Shown here piece after piece: positions 1 through 8,899 of a stretch of DNA of 64,000 nucleotides (position 1 is its first letter; every line of letters begins with the position of its first letter). The DNA is from Gloeothece verrucosa PCC 7822 (GTDB lineage Bacteria; Cyanobacteriota; Cyanobacteriia; Cyanobacteriales; Microcystaceae). The position numbers were made by a program, and so were the translations under genes. The notes under the pieces are model-generated. The model did no database searches. It was not told the DNA's origin and saw only the letters and a list, made by a program, of their open reading frames with translations. The DNA lies in contig NC_014501.1 in NCBI RefSeq assembly GCF_000147335.1, positions 3,036,300 to 3,100,299 on the forward strand. The letters run 5' to 3'.

Positions 1-187
1 TGCAACTGACTAGGGGACTAACTTTTAGACTCAGAAACTGGACCTAACTAATCAAGTTGAAATTTGCTGCAAGTGGCTCTATTTATAATCATACTCAAAG
101 CCTATAGTTATCGATCTCGTTAAAAATTCTGAATATTTAAGAAAGATTTCCAGGCTTGATGGGGTTTTTACGTAAACTTAGTTGAAT
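1..187. other. window edge, no gene seen
   Basis: This stretch lies downstream of secF at the left edge of the window. No reading frame, tRNA or clear terminator hairpin could be supported in it. Confidence 0.5.
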
Positions 188-1126
188 TTAAGTTTGATAT
201 TTGGCAACACGAGTTTTTTCTTGACGTTCTCGCCACCAAGCCACGAGGGGACTAGCAAGAAAGATACTGGAATAAGCTCCCAAAATAAAGCCAACAATTA
301 AAGCTAAGGCGAAATATTTGAGGGTTGGTCCTCCAAAAAGGAAAATAGAGGTCAGAGGCAGTAAGGTCGTCAATGTAGTATTAATAGAGCGGGTTAAGGT
401 TTGATCCACAGCATCATCAGCGACTTGGTTAATGGACAACTCAGGATTTTTGGTAGCAATTTCCCGCATCCGGTCATAAATAATCACGGTATCATTAACT
501 GAAAACCCGATAATAGTCAAAAGTGCTACTAAAAATAGACTATCCACTTCAACGCCCAACACTAACCCTAAAATAGCAAATACGCCTGTAGTAATAAAGG
601 TATCGTGAAATAAAGCCAAAACCGCAATCACAGCATAGTCAAATTGAAAGCGGAAACTCAGATAAACGGTAATGCCAAAGAATGACACTAGCAAAGCTAA
701 TAAACCCGCCGTAAATAGCTCTCGTCCAATGGTTGGGCCTACTGTATCAATTTGAATGGTTTCTACATTGAATGTGCCTATTTTCTCGTTTAATTGTTTT
801 TGTAACTGAGTGCGTTGTTCAACGTTTAAATCTTGAGTACGAATGGAGAGGGCGTACTTGTCGATCACCTGCACACTGCTATTTCCCAGTCCTTGAGCCG
901 TTAAAATGTCCTGTACAGAGCCGCTTGAAATGGCTTGAGTGCAGTTATTAGGAACAGAACAATCGAGTTCTAGTTGTATTTTTGTTCCTCCAACAAAGTC
1001 TAAGCTAGGACGTAAAGGGGCTTTAATGGTGGCAAATGAGACAATCATAGCAATGATGCTGATAATCGTCGCCACGCCCGAAATTGTCCACCATAACCCT
1101 CTATTTTTAGTTACATTTAATTTCAT
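188..1126 (-). CDS. secF: protein translocase subunit SecF
   Basis: SecF partners SecD in the SecDF complex, which uses the proton gradient to pull exported proteins through SecYEG; in cyanobacteria it acts in the plasma and/or thylakoid membrane. The 312-residue protein has an N-terminal membrane segment, a periplasmic domain starting with the motif VGGTKI, and a C-terminal RND-type bundle with the SecF signature [15 protein letters not shown]. It lies downstream of secD on the same strand, as usual. An ATG three codons further upstream (1135) falls inside a GTCATTA repeat array, so I prefer the ATG at 1126; no Shine-Dalgarno sequence is visible for either. Family assignment is secure; the exact start is not. 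Confidence 0.95.
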   Translation of the reverse strand: MKLNVTKNRGLWWTISGVATIISIIAMIVSFATIKAPLRPSLDFVGGTKIQLELDCSVPNNCTQAISSGSVQDILTAQGLGNSSVQVIDKYALSIRTQDLNVEQRTQLQKQLNEKIGTFNVETIQIDTVGPTIGRELFTAGLLALLVSFFGITVYLSFRFQFDYAVIAVLALFHDTFITTGVFAILGLVLGVEVDSLFLVALLTIIGFSVNDTVIIYDRMREIATKNPELSINQVADDAVDQTLTRSINTTLTTLLPLTSIFLFGGPTLKYFALALIVGFILGAYSSIFLASPLVAWWRERQEKTRVAKYQT

Positions 1127-1130
1127 TGTT

Positions 1131-1160
1131 GTCATTAGTCATTAGTCATTAGTCATTAGT
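1131..1160. repeat. GTCATTA tandem 7-mer array
   Basis: About four head-to-tail copies of a 7-mer (GTCATTA / AGTCATT), followed by TTGCCTGTT and a TTAACTATT-type motif. The array lies between secD and secF and supplies an extra in-frame ATG for secF. The same 7-mer occurs in several other intergenic gaps of this window (6.2, 13.6, 48.0, 56.2 and 63.2 kb). Confidence 0.85.
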
Positions 1161-1184
1161 TGCCTGTTGCCTATTAAGTGTTAA

Positions 1185-2603
1185 CTATTTACTGTCTGCT
1201 AAACTCGGTAAATTAGGACAGAACCATTGCGGCTTTTGGCGGATACCTGGGATATTGAGAACAGTCAATATTAACAGAGTCCGACTACAAGTTAAAGCGG
1301 TAAACATACTGATTAATACGCCAACAGCGAGAGTAAGAGCAAACCCTTTAACTAACCCTGAACCTAGCCAAAATAAGGCTCCACAGGCGATCAAAGTTGT
1401 CACATTACTATCTAGAATACTAGAAAATGCGCGGTAAAATCCTGCTTCAACGGAACGATAAAGGCTTTGACCGGCTCGTATTTCTTCTCGGGTTCGTTCA
1501 AAAATCAGCACATTAGCATCCACTGCCATTCCAATACTGAGAATAAATCCAGCAATACCCGGTAAAGTTAAGGTAACTCCTAATAAGGCAAAAGCCGCTA
1601 GGGTTAGAATAGCGTAAATAATTAAAGCAATATCAGCGATGATCCCTGGCAGTCGATAATAAAGTGCCATAAAGAGCAATACTAAAATTAAGCCGCCAAT
1701 CCCTGCATAAATGCTACTTTTAATACTATCTTGCCCTAAAGTTGCTCCTACTGTGCGGTTTTCTACGACGGCGACGGGGAAAGGTAAGGAACCTCCGCGC
1801 AATTGGACGGCTAAGTCATTGGCTGTTTCAATGGTAAAATTGCCAGTAATCACGGCAGAACCGCCAGTAATTCCGGTTGCGGCAAATTCTGGCCCAACGA
1901 CTGGGGCACTAATGAGGTTTTCATCTAAGAAAATGCCTATACTGCGTCCGGTTCCGGCTAACTGTTTTGTTAGTTGAGCAAACTTTTCTCCTCCATTTTG
2001 ATCGAAGCGGATGGCCACTTCCCATTGATTGCCGGAGCGAGTGGGAGAAGGCCGAGCATCTTTAAGGTTTTTTCCGGTTAAATCTACGGAATCAAACAGT
2101 TTTAAAATGTCTTGATTGTTTCTTTGAATTGATTGGGTTAGTTCAGCGATTTTTTGCTTAGCAGCCGCATTATTTCCCTCTTTTTTGGCGGCTTCTAATT
2201 CAGCTTCTAATGCTTTAGTAATTCTATATACGGCTTGAAATTGTCCTTCTGTGCCTTTTCGTTGTTCTCTAAATTCTAACTGAGCGGTGCCGCCTAAAAT
2301 TCGTTCGGCTTGTTGAGGGTCAGTTACTCCAGGCAGTTGAACTAATATTTTATTGCCGCCAACCGTTTGCACCAGGGACTCGGATACTCCTAAAGCATTG
2401 ATCCGATTTTCAATAACGGTTTTAACTCCGTTTAAATCTTCTCCAGTAATGGTGGTGATTTCTTTTGTGGGTTGAACTTCTATGGTGAGTTGTGCCCCTC
2501 CTCTTAAGTCTAAACCCAGTTGAAGACCCAGGGTTTTTGTTATGATGATTGCTGCCACCAGCAATCCAAAAATAAATAATAAAATCCAACGTTGTTGTTT
2601 CAT
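1185..2603 (-). CDS. secD: protein translocase subunit SecD
   Basis: SecD is the larger half of the SecDF export motor. The 472-residue protein has one N-terminal membrane segment, the LDLRGGAQLTIEV motif near residue 33, a large periplasmic region (about 50-290), and a C-terminal RND-type membrane domain with SIGMAVDANVLIFERTREE. Length is normal for cyanobacteria. A GTG four codons upstream (2615) is in frame, but ATG at 2603 is the more likely start. It is followed by secF on the same strand. Its stop codon (AGT AAA TAG TTA) lies in the AACAGTTAA-type repeat sequence seen at other gene ends here. Confidence 0.95.
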   Translation of the reverse strand: MKQQRWILLFIFGLLVAAIIITKTLGLQLGLDLRGGAQLTIEVQPTKEITTITGEDLNGVKTVIENRINALGVSESLVQTVGGNKILVQLPGVTDPQQAERILGGTAQLEFREQRKGTEGQFQAVYRITKALEAELEAAKKEGNNAAAKQKIAELTQSIQRNNQDILKLFDSVDLTGKNLKDARPSPTRSGNQWEVAIRFDQNGGEKFAQLTKQLAGTGRSIGIFLDENLISAPVVGPEFAATGITGGSAVITGNFTIETANDLAVQLRGGSLPFPVAVVENRTVGATLGQDSIKSSIYAGIGGLILVLLFMALYYRLPGIIADIALIIYAILTLAAFALLGVTLTLPGIAGFILSIGMAVDANVLIFERTREEIRAGQSLYRSVEAGFYRAFSSILDSNVTTLIACGALFWLGSGLVKGFALTLAVGVLISMFTALTCSRTLLILTVLNIPGIRQKPQWFCPNLPSLADSK

Positions 2604-2615
2604 GGTTGTGGTCAC

Positions 2616-2700
2616 GAATCAGTGGTCAATAGTCAGTAGTCAGTTGTGAGTTATCCGTTTTTGGTTATGGTTCACTGATTACTGACTACTAACTCAATTG
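2616..2700. repeat. imperfect repeat with 10-bp inverted arms
   Basis: The pdhB-secD gap is made of AGTCAGT/ACTGACT-type short repeats. AGTAGTCAGT at 2635-2644 is exactly inverted as ACTGACTACT at 2681-2690, so the transcript could fold into a 10-bp stem with a 36-base loop. No T-run follows on the minus strand, so a terminator role is only possible. Confidence 0.6.
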
Positions 2701-2703
2701 TGG

Positions 2704-3678
2704 TTAAGCCATTATTTCTTTAACAGCTTCTACGATTTGATGGGGCTGGATAATGGTCATTCTCTCGAGCATCCCGTTATAAGGCGTGGGAATATCTTGA
2801 GAGGATAGGCGCACTACTGGGGCATCTAAATCATCAAAGAAATGCTCATTAATTAGAGCAATTAACTCAGCCGCTATGCCTCCGGTTTTCATACATTCTT
2901 CTACTATGATAACTCGATGAGTTTTGCGGATCGACTCGCCGATAGTTTCTAGATCAAAGGGCTTTAAAGCAATTAAATCAATAATTTCGGGGTCGTAGCC
3001 TTCTTTTTCCAACTGTTTAAGAGCTTGTGTACAATGATGGCGCATCCGAGAATAGGTTAACAGCGTTACATCTTTACCCCGTCTGACAATTTCGGCTTTA
3101 TCTAAGGGGACAATATACTCATTGTCGGGCAGATTATCTTTTAAGTTGTAAAGTAAAACGTGTTCAAAGAATAGAACCGGGTTATTATCTCGAATGGCGG
3201 CTTTGAGTAAACCTTTAGCATTGTAAGCTGTGGAACAGGCAACTATTTTCAAACCTGGAACAGCATGAAAATAGGCTTCTAAGCGTTGGGAATGTTCGGC
3301 CCCTAACTGTCTTCCTACCCCGCCGGGTCCGCGAATAACCATAGGAATTTTAAAATTTCCGCCTGAAGTATAGCGTAACATCCCGGCATTATTGGCGATT
3401 TGGTTAAATGCCAGCAATAAAAAGCCCATGTTCATCCCTTCGATAATGGGACGTAAGCCGGTCATAGCCGCTCCTACAGCGATGCCGGTAAAACTATTTT
3501 CGGCAATGGGGGTATCCAGGACTCGTAAATCCCCATATTTTTTATATAAATCTTTTGTTACTTTATAAGAGCCGCCATAATGCCCCACATCTTCACCTAG
3601 GACGAAAACCGCCTCATCTCTAGCCATTTCTTCATCTATGGCTTGCCTTAGCGCGTTATACATTAAAGTCTCTGCCAT
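2704..3678 (-). CDS. pdhB: pyruvate dehydrogenase E1 component, beta subunit
   Basis: The E1 beta subunit, with E1 alpha and thiamine diphosphate, decarboxylates pyruvate and passes the acetyl group to E2; it feeds acetyl-CoA to the fatty-acid genes found elsewhere in the window. The sequence shows the transketolase-like pyrimidine-binding domain ([14 protein letters not shown], then [14 protein letters not shown]), the block [20 protein letters not shown], and the C-terminal transketolase domain. The 324-residue form starting at [13 protein letters not shown] matches the family; the frame is open 16 codons further upstream, but that extension is not family-like. pdhA is not adjacent, as is common in cyanobacteria. 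Confidence 0.96.
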   Translation of the reverse strand: MAETLMYNALRQAIDEEMARDEAVFVLGEDVGHYGGSYKVTKDLYKKYGDLRVLDTPIAENSFTGIAVGAAMTGLRPIIEGMNMGFLLLAFNQIANNAGMLRYTSGGNFKIPMVIRGPGGVGRQLGAEHSQRLEAYFHAVPGLKIVACSTAYNAKGLLKAAIRDNNPVLFFEHVLLYNLKDNLPDNEYIVPLDKAEIVRRGKDVTLLTYSRMRHHCTQALKQLEKEGYDPEIIDLIALKPFDLETIGESIRKTHRVIIVEECMKTGGIAAELIALINEHFFDDLDAPVVRLSSQDIPTPYNGMLERMTIIQPHQIVEAVKEIMA

Positions 3679-3731
3679 TTTGCTTACCCGCTCTATGTAA
3701 ACTTTGTTTAACTGTAATCCTATCATTAACA

Positions 3732-3797
3732 GGGAGTAGGGAGTACGAAGCAGGGAAAGGGGTAAAGTTAAAGGGTTAAGGGGAAAGGGTAAGGGGT
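3732..3797 (+). promoter_or_regulatory. cluster of eight G-tracts, candidate G-quadruplex
   Basis: Eight runs of three or four G occur on the plus strand just upstream of pdhB (minus strand): 3732-3734, 3739-3741, 3753-3755, 3759-3762, 3773-3775, 3780-3783, 3787-3789 and 3793-3796. The last four have loops of 4, 3 and 3 bases, which meets the usual G-quadruplex rule. The sequence could equally be degenerate repeat expansion. Its position places it in or near the pdhB promoter or leader. Confidence 0.45.
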
Positions 3798-3858
3798 TAA
3801 GTTACAAAAGTTTCTGTCTATGTTGATTTTTGAGTAAGAGACTCGGCTCTCCTAATGA

Positions 3859-4647
3859 TTAATCTATTGATATTTTATCTCCTTGATGTAAGATTTTTCC
3901 AGTTTCTGAAGCGGGAATCTTAGTATTGACACTAACTCGATAGTAATGATTAAAACGACTTGGGGTTGCCCAAGAGGGAAAAAATTCCTGCCGTTTGCTG
4001 ACAAAAACTTTTTGAAAGTTAGGGGTTTGTTCTCCTGTAACTGAGTCTCTTGTGGGAACGATACAACGCTGACAGGGGTTAACTCCTTCTATAAGAATAT
4101 CGCCGATTTTAAACTGAACGGTTTCGCCAGTTTCAGCAAATAATTGATCTTCCCAAAAAGCCGGAACTCCATCGATTTCTAAATTAGCTCTTAGTCGCCG
4201 TCGCATTTCCTCTACGGTTATGTTAGGAAACCAAGCGGCTAAAGTTTCTAGGGTAGCTGTACTGATTATCGTCGGACCATTGGCTTGAAGATCATCAGGA
4301 AAGCCGGTGAGAGTATTTTGTTGTAGTTTCACAGGACAATTAAAATAAGCACTTAACCACGCTTCTAAAGCGACTCGTCCCTGTTCAAGATGAAACATAA
4401 CCGCTTTCTCTGTGCCTTCAATTCTTAGAGAAACCAGGTTTAAATCTGACTCAAAGCTTGTACGTAATCGATGAATTTTAGCATAGCGTTTGGCATTAAT
4501 AAATTTTCCTTCTTGATCTAGGAGGGCAAATTCTCGGTCATGTTTAAGTGCGCCGCTTTCTAAAATTGTTGCTTGTTTAAGACTAATGCCATCAAGGGAT
4601 TTAATCGGATAGATGAAAATCTGTTTAAGGTAGGGTTTTGAGAGCAT
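3859..4647 (-). CDS. MOSC domain-containing protein (YcbX-like)
   Basis: A 262-residue protein with the MOSC N-terminal beta-barrel (about residues 1-110; YPIKSLDGISLKQA near the start) followed by a MOSC domain (about 130-260). The motif NPCQRCIVPTRDSVTGE carries the conserved cysteine that binds the molybdenum cofactor in this superfamily. Relatives such as bacterial YcbX and mitochondrial mARC reduce N-hydroxylated compounds using Moco. No partner gene is adjacent. The family is secure; the substrate cannot be read from sequence. Confidence 0.9.
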   Translation of the reverse strand: MLSKPYLKQIFIYPIKSLDGISLKQATILESGALKHDREFALLDQEGKFINAKRYAKIHRLRTSFESDLNLVSLRIEGTEKAVMFHLEQGRVALEAWLSAYFNCPVKLQQNTLTGFPDDLQANGPTIISTATLETLAAWFPNITVEEMRRRLRANLEIDGVPAFWEDQLFAETGETVQFKIGDILIEGVNPCQRCIVPTRDSVTGEQTPNFQKVFVSKRQEFFPSWATPSRFNHYYRVSVNTKIPASETGKILHQGDKISID

Positions 4648-4708
4648 TCAGGATGAGCGGATAAAGGTTTAAAACTGAGCTATAATTCTTATTTTACTTA
4701 ATTAACCC

Positions 4709-6160
4709 ATGAATGACCTGGCCGCCGATTGGAATCAAGTCCGAGCCACCTTTAAAAAAATTTGGGGCTATGAAGATTTCCGCCCCCCTCAAGGAGAAAT
4801 CATTCAAACCTTATTAAACGCTAAAGACGCATTAATTGTCATGCCAACCGGCGGAGGAAAATCGATTTGTTTTCAACTTCCCGCCTTACTTAAAAGCGGC
4901 TTAACGTTAGTCATTTCTCCGTTAGTTGCCTTAATGGAAAATCAGGTACAAGAATTACAGCAACTTAACTTAAGTGCCGCTTTATTACATAATGAAATTC
5001 CGCGCAGCCAACGGAAAAAAACCTTACAAGCACTCGAAAAACAACAGCTTAAATTACTCTACCTTTCTCCAGAAACCTTACTTAGTACCCCCATCTGGGA
5101 AAGATTATCTCATCCCCAAGTTAAAATTAATGGAATTATCTTAGATGAGGCTCATTGTTTAGTCAATTGGGGAGATACTTTTAGGCCAGTCTATCGTCGT
5201 TTAGGAACCGTAAGACCGGCTTTATTACAGTCTAAACCCCCAGGAACAAAAATAGCAATTGCTGCCTTTACGGCTACGGCAAACCCCCAAGCACAAGGCA
5301 TTATTACGGAAGTTTTGCAATTACAAACCCCTGAAACTTTTTTAATTAGTCCCTATAGAAATAATTTAAATCTGAGAGTTAAAATAACTGTCTCTCCTGG
5401 GTGTCGTCGTCATCAACTCTTAAAGTTTATTCAAAGTCAAGGAAAACAAGCCGGTTTAGTGTATGTTCGTTCCCGTAAAGACAGTGAAAACTTAAGCGAA
5501 TGGTTACGGACATTAAATTATTCAACGGCGGCTTATCATGCCGGGTTAAGTTCGTCTGAAAGACGCTATATTGAGACAGGATGGTTAAACGATGATCTAC
5601 AATTTGTCGTTTGTACGAGCGCGTTTGGCATGGGGATAAATAAAAGTAATGTTAGGTGGGTCATTCATTTCCAAGCGCCGCAATTATTATCAGAATATCT
5701 TCAAGAAGTGGGAAGAGGGGGAAGAGATGGAAAATCAACCGAAGCATTAACTTTAATGAGTGAACCTACAGGATGGTTAGATCCTACTGATCAACAACAA
5801 TGGCGGTTTTTTGCGAATAAATTAGCTAAACAATATCAACAAGCACAACAAATTGCTAACAAAATCCCTGCCCAAGGAGAGATACAAACCATTGCAGAAG
5901 CATTGGCGGCAGGAGATATCTCTCTCGGTTTACTCCATAGTTTAGGTCAAGTGGAATGGTTAGACCCTTTTCAATATCAGCTAAAATTTAAAAATTCTTC
6001 GGCTTTGAATCAATCTAAAAATAATTCTCAACAAACCCAATTTGAAATGAAGCGATATTTAAATACAAAAAGATGTCGGTGGCAATTTTTACTTAATGCT
6101 TTTGGGTTTATTGAAGAAGCGACGGGGTTTAAATGTGGCCATTGTGATAATTGTCGTTAG
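4709..6160 (+). CDS. recQ: ATP-dependent DNA helicase RecQ family, short form
   Basis: A 3'-5' superfamily-2 DNA helicase for recombination and repair. Visible motifs: Walker A MPTGGGKSICFQLPALL (about residue 45), DEAH box LDEAHCLVNWG (about 145), motif VI QEVGRGGRDGK (about 330), and a C-terminal zinc-binding segment ending CGHCDNCR. At 483 residues it lacks the RQC winged helix and HRDC domains of the 600-residue E. coli type; short forms are usual in cyanobacteria. The final arginine codon runs straight into a TAG supplied by the TTAGTTATTAGTCATTAG repeat, so the array fixes the C-terminus. Confidence 0.93.
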   Translation: MNDLAADWNQVRATFKKIWGYEDFRPPQGEIIQTLLNAKDALIVMPTGGGKSICFQLPALLKSGLTLVISPLVALMENQVQELQQLNLSAALLHNEIPRSQRKKTLQALEKQQLKLLYLSPETLLSTPIWERLSHPQVKINGIILDEAHCLVNWGDTFRPVYRRLGTVRPALLQSKPPGTKIAIAAFTATANPQAQGIITEVLQLQTPETFLISPYRNNLNLRVKITVSPGCRRHQLLKFIQSQGKQAGLVYVRSRKDSENLSEWLRTLNYSTAAYHAGLSSSERRYIETGWLNDDLQFVVCTSAFGMGINKSNVRWVIHFQAPQLLSEYLQEVGRGGRDGKSTEALTLMSEPTGWLDPTDQQQWRFFANKLAKQYQQAQQIANKIPAQGEIQTIAEALAAGDISLGLLHSLGQVEWLDPFQYQLKFKNSSALNQSKNNSQQTQFEMKRYLNTKRCRWQFLLNAFGFIEEATGFKCGHCDNCR

Positions 6161-6295
6161 TTATTAGTCATTAGTCATTGGTCATTAGTTATTAGTCATT
6201 GATGGTCGTAACTGATTAGTTATGATTGGTTGGTCATTGTCAGTTCTTAGCTTTTTAGCTGTTATTACTAATGACTAACAACTAATGACTACTGA
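6159..6295. repeat. inverted 7-mer arrays between convergent genes
   Basis: The left half reads TTAGTCATTAGTCATT (6160-6210) and the right half the reverse complement, AATGACTAACAACTAATGAC (from about 6267). The two halves can pair, forming a large imperfect hairpin exactly between recQ and the convergent 46-codon gene. It may act as a bidirectional terminator, but no U-tract follows. Confidence 0.7.
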
Positions 6296-6439
6296 TTAAC
6301 GATTGTTTTTTTTATCTTTCTCTTGGAGACGGCGATCGCGCCACTCTAAGGCCGTTAAATAGATAATACCGCCACTGACCAGCACCAAAAGCGCCGCAGC
6401 AACGATCACGAGGATGTTAAGGATAGAAGTTGTTTCCAC
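6296..6439 (-). CDS. 46-residue single-span membrane protein downstream of petN
   Basis: Starting at GTG 6439, four bases after the petN stop, this frame encodes a short N-terminus, one hydrophobic span (ILNILVIVAAALLVLVSGGIIYLT) and a highly charged tail ending RDRRLQEKDKKNNR, so the C-terminus is expected on the positive-inside (cytoplasmic) side. I do not recognise a named family. The same frame is open upstream to an ATG at 6517, but that extension overlaps petN in another frame and is probably not translated. The close spacing suggests coupling to petN and a role in or near the photosynthetic membrane; this is inference. Confidence 0.55.
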   Translation of the reverse strand: METTSILNILVIVAAALLVLVSGGIIYLTALEWRDRRLQEKDKKNNR

Positions 6440-6443
6440 TGTT

Positions 6444-6533
6444 CTAGAAACCGTTACGGCCCCATACCACCATAGCAATTGACCAAGTAAACAAAGCCAA
6501 AAGTCCAACCCAACCAAGTGCCAAAATATCCAT
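6444..6533 (-). CDS. petN: cytochrome b6-f complex subunit PetN (subunit VIII)
   Basis: Reading from ATG 6533 gives 29 residues and a TAG stop: [20 protein letters not shown] followed by MVVWGRNGF. This is an almost exact match in length and sequence pattern to the PetN family (start MDIL.LGW, end MVVWGRNGF). PetN is a single-span subunit required to assemble and stabilise the cytochrome b6f complex in thylakoid membranes. It is too short for usual ORF cut-offs and is hidden under a longer frame. It is divergent from the gene at 6577 with 43 bases between them, and is followed four bases later by a 46-codon membrane protein gene. Confidence 0.96.
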   Translation of the reverse strand: MDILALGWVGLLALFTWSIAMVVWGRNGF

Positions 6534-6576
6534 AGTGTGCTTTTATTATTGAACGTCGATCTAAACTACTCCAATT

Positions 6577-7038
6577 ATGATACTTCATATTGGAAGAGGT
6601 TTTGGATTGGGAGTTAGTCCTGTGTCAAATTTAGAACGGATAGAATCGATCAAAGCGGGTATTATTGGCGGTTTTACCTTTACGAGTGCTTACCTTCTGG
6701 TTACTCTGCTTAATAGTCTCAGCTTTAGCGTGGAGGTGGTTTTCGTTGGGGTAAGTCCTCTGCTAAAAGTGGCGATCGCCTTTTTGAGTGGGTTTCTCTT
6801 TGGCATCACTTACCGCTATATTATCCGCAGTGATGAAAATTCTCATTTAAAAGATGGTGCGGTGTTAGCTTTTGGGTTAGTACGGGGACTCGCCCCCATA
6901 GAAGCCGGTAGTTTTTTACTGGATGATTTTTGGTTGTTGAGTTTGCTTGGGGTTGAGAGTATTGTCTGTTTTGCGATTACTCGTTTGATTTTAGATGTGG
7001 CGCTTGATCGCCAATGGGTTAAACCTTTTAAAAGTTAA
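6577..7038 (+). CDS. conserved hypothetical membrane protein
   Basis: A 153-residue protein with about three or four hydrophobic segments (IKAGIIGGFTFTSAYLLVTLL, VAIAFLSGFLFGITYRYI, GAVLAFGLVRGLAP, and a C-terminal pair near LLSLLGVESIVCFAI). I do not recognise a function; the pattern resembles small cyanobacterial integral membrane proteins of unknown role. An alternative start is the GTG at 6622, which has a GGGAG sequence eight bases upstream and would give 138 residues; the ATG at 6577 has no visible ribosome-binding site. It is divergent from petN, so the two share a 43-base promoter region. Confidence 0.75.
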   Translation: MILHIGRGFGLGVSPVSNLERIESIKAGIIGGFTFTSAYLLVTLLNSLSFSVEVVFVGVSPLLKVAIAFLSGFLFGITYRYIIRSDENSHLKDGAVLAFGLVRGLAPIEAGSFLLDDFWLLSLLGVESIVCFAITRLILDVALDRQWVKPFKS

Positions 7039-7173
7039 TGATTTAAAATCAACCTAAATTCATCTATATATGGCCCTATCGACAGAGTTTGAGCGGGAAT
7101 AATCCCCTTATAATTAACCCAAGTATCCCTACAATTCTCAATCTAACATTAGAGCTAGACAAGCTAAATCAAA

Positions 7174-7743
7174 ATGAAACCCATTTATCTATCTCTAATC
7201 GGATTTATTTTCACCACAACCTGTATAGGGCTAAATTATTTTTCTTTTTTGGCTCCTGAGCCGGCTTTAGCTGTACAGTTAAGGGATGGAACAGTGGCTT
7301 TTGCTAAGTCTCCACTTCTTTTAGATTTTGTCACCACTCAGAATAATGTTCTGTCTTGGAGTGCTAGGTATTATGTAACTATCTTTATTCCAGAAGAGGC
7401 CGGAGAAAACTTATCTGAAGTCGCCATTGAGGAACGGGAAGGAAGTGAAAGAATAGTTTTTCTAGAAAACAAAACTTTTGCCTTTCAAGGCGTTAAAAAA
7501 AAGGAACAACAACCCTTATTTGTTACAGCTAGTATTGATGAAGAAAACCGGAGAATAATCAAAGTAAAATTTGATCCGCCTGTGCAACCTGGAGAGACAA
7601 TTACCATCGGATTAAAACCTAGACAAAATCCTTGGTTTAGTGGTGTTTATATCTTTGGTGTAACCGCTTATCCTCAAGGAGAAAAAAGTCAAGGTATATA
7701 TTTAGGCGTAGGACGGTTGCAATTTTATAGTCCTTTTTGGTAA
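7174..7743 (+). CDS. DUF2808 domain-containing secreted protein
   Basis: A 189-residue protein with an N-terminal signal segment (MKPIYLSLIGFIFTTTCIGL, likely cleaved near ALAVQ) and then the DUF2808 pattern common in cyanobacteria: VQLRDGTVAFAKSPLLLDF near residue 35, a beta-rich core with the phrase YYVTIFIPEEAGENL, and a C-terminal block GLKPRQNPWFSGVYIFGVTAYP. Function is unknown; the domain is found almost only in cyanobacterial exported proteins. Not evidently in an operon with its neighbours. Confidence 0.85.
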   Translation: MKPIYLSLIGFIFTTTCIGLNYFSFLAPEPALAVQLRDGTVAFAKSPLLLDFVTTQNNVLSWSARYYVTIFIPEEAGENLSEVAIEEREGSERIVFLENKTFAFQGVKKKEQQPLFVTASIDEENRRIIKVKFDPPVQPGETITIGLKPRQNPWFSGVYIFGVTAYPQGEKSQGIYLGVGRLQFYSPFW

Positions 7744-7966
7744 AAATTTCGATTAAAAAACCCATCCTAAGTTAGAAAAAACTGAGATATAAAATTGATA
7801 ATCTCAAGATATTAGATCTTAATTTATAAAGATTATTACTAACAGCAATAACCTTAATTATTGAAGAGTTACTGCTCTACTTTTTATGAGCCGGGAAACT
7901 TTTGCAGAGGCTTTAGCGTCTAGCTTGGAGACTTTTATGCCTCAATTAATCAAGGAAAGTAACAGC

Positions 7967-8809
7967 ATGAAAAAATCTGCTTTAAAGCGTGGGAGTAAAA
8001 TAGGAGGACTATCATTAGTCTTTTTAGCATTTTTTGCGGCTAATGGCTATACACAAACTCAATTTGAAGCAACTCCCCATGAAAGCAAAGCAGTGGAGTC
8101 TCAGGTTTCGGCTATCAATTCATCAGTTTTAGAGATAGCTCGACAAGTTACCGTGAGAATTTTTACTGACAAAAATTCCGGGTCTGGTGTTATTATTGGG
8201 CGCAGAGGGCAAACTTATCTAGTTTTAACTAACCACCATGTGATTGCCAGTAGTGCTGATAAGATTTATAAGGTCTTGAGTTCTGATGGAGTGACTCATG
8301 AAGCGGCTTTATTATCTGCTTCCTCAGCTAATTCTCTTGATGTTGCCTTTTTACAATTTACCAGTGATCGTTCCTATCAAGTGGCTGAGATGGGTAATAG
8401 TCAACAGTTATCGGTAGGAGAACCTCTACTAGCTGTGGGATTTCCTAATTGGTATTATCCTAACCCTAATCGCATTGAAAATACTCGTTCCTGGGGAAAT
8501 AAAGCCTTTACAAGCAGTTGGGGAACTGTTGGGATGCTTCTTAATAGAAATATAGAGCGAGGTTATCAACTGGGTTATACCAACGATATTAAAGGGGGTA
8601 TGAGTGGGGGGCCGATTTTTAATCGAGAGGGAAAATTAGTGGGAATCAACGGATTGATGAAATCACTCACCCAAGGTCACAAATCTATTACATTTAGTGA
8701 CGGAACAAGGGCTTCACTAGAGCAAGCACAAGAAATACTCTCTCTTAATTGGGGCATTCCCATCGATAAAATCTCTCAGTTGCGGCAGTTTTCTAGTTTG
8801 GGTTTTTGA
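7967..8809 (+). CDS. trypsin-like serine protease (secreted)
   Basis: A 280-residue secreted S1-type protease. ATG 7967 follows AAGGAAAG at an eight-base spacing and opens a signal peptide (MKKSALKRGSKIGGLSLVFL), so I prefer it to the upstream ATG at 7886. The catalytic triad is visible in order: His in VLTNHHVIA, Asp in SLDVAFLQF, Ser in GGMSGGPIF. No PDZ domain follows, so it is not a full Deg/HtrA protein. A hairpin with arms GGAAAAAGG/CCTTTTTCC follows the gene. The substrate is unknown. Confidence 0.88.
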   Translation: MKKSALKRGSKIGGLSLVFLAFFAANGYTQTQFEATPHESKAVESQVSAINSSVLEIARQVTVRIFTDKNSGSGVIIGRRGQTYLVLTNHHVIASSADKIYKVLSSDGVTHEAALLSASSANSLDVAFLQFTSDRSYQVAEMGNSQQLSVGEPLLAVGFPNWYYPNPNRIENTRSWGNKAFTSSWGTVGMLLNRNIERGYQLGYTNDIKGGMSGGPIFNREGKLVGINGLMKSLTQGHKSITFSDGTRASLEQAQEILSLNWGIPIDKISQLRQFSSLGF

Positions 8810-8829
8810 AAAGAGATAACAAACAAAAA

Positions 8830-8867
8830 GGAAAAAGGCAAACAAGGGTTTTATTTTACCTTTTTCC
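8830..8867. terminator. bidirectional terminator-like hairpin
   Basis: GGAAAAAGG (8830-8838) is inverted as CCTTTTTCC (8859-8867) with a 20-base loop, between the convergent protease gene and the secreted hypothetical gene. The A/T-rich arms supply T-tracts on both strands. Confidence 0.6.
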
Positions 8868-8899
8868 CGGTAATCTCTCTTATAAATAATACTTTTTAA

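Noticed and set aside
4709..6160. recQ as a gene truncated by the repeat array
   Set aside because: Cyanobacterial RecQ proteins of about 480 residues ending at the zinc site are usual, so truncation is not needed to explain the length.
6296..6517. 73-residue frame read as one gene
   Set aside because: Its first 26 codons overlap petN in another frame; a GTG start at 6439 is more likely.
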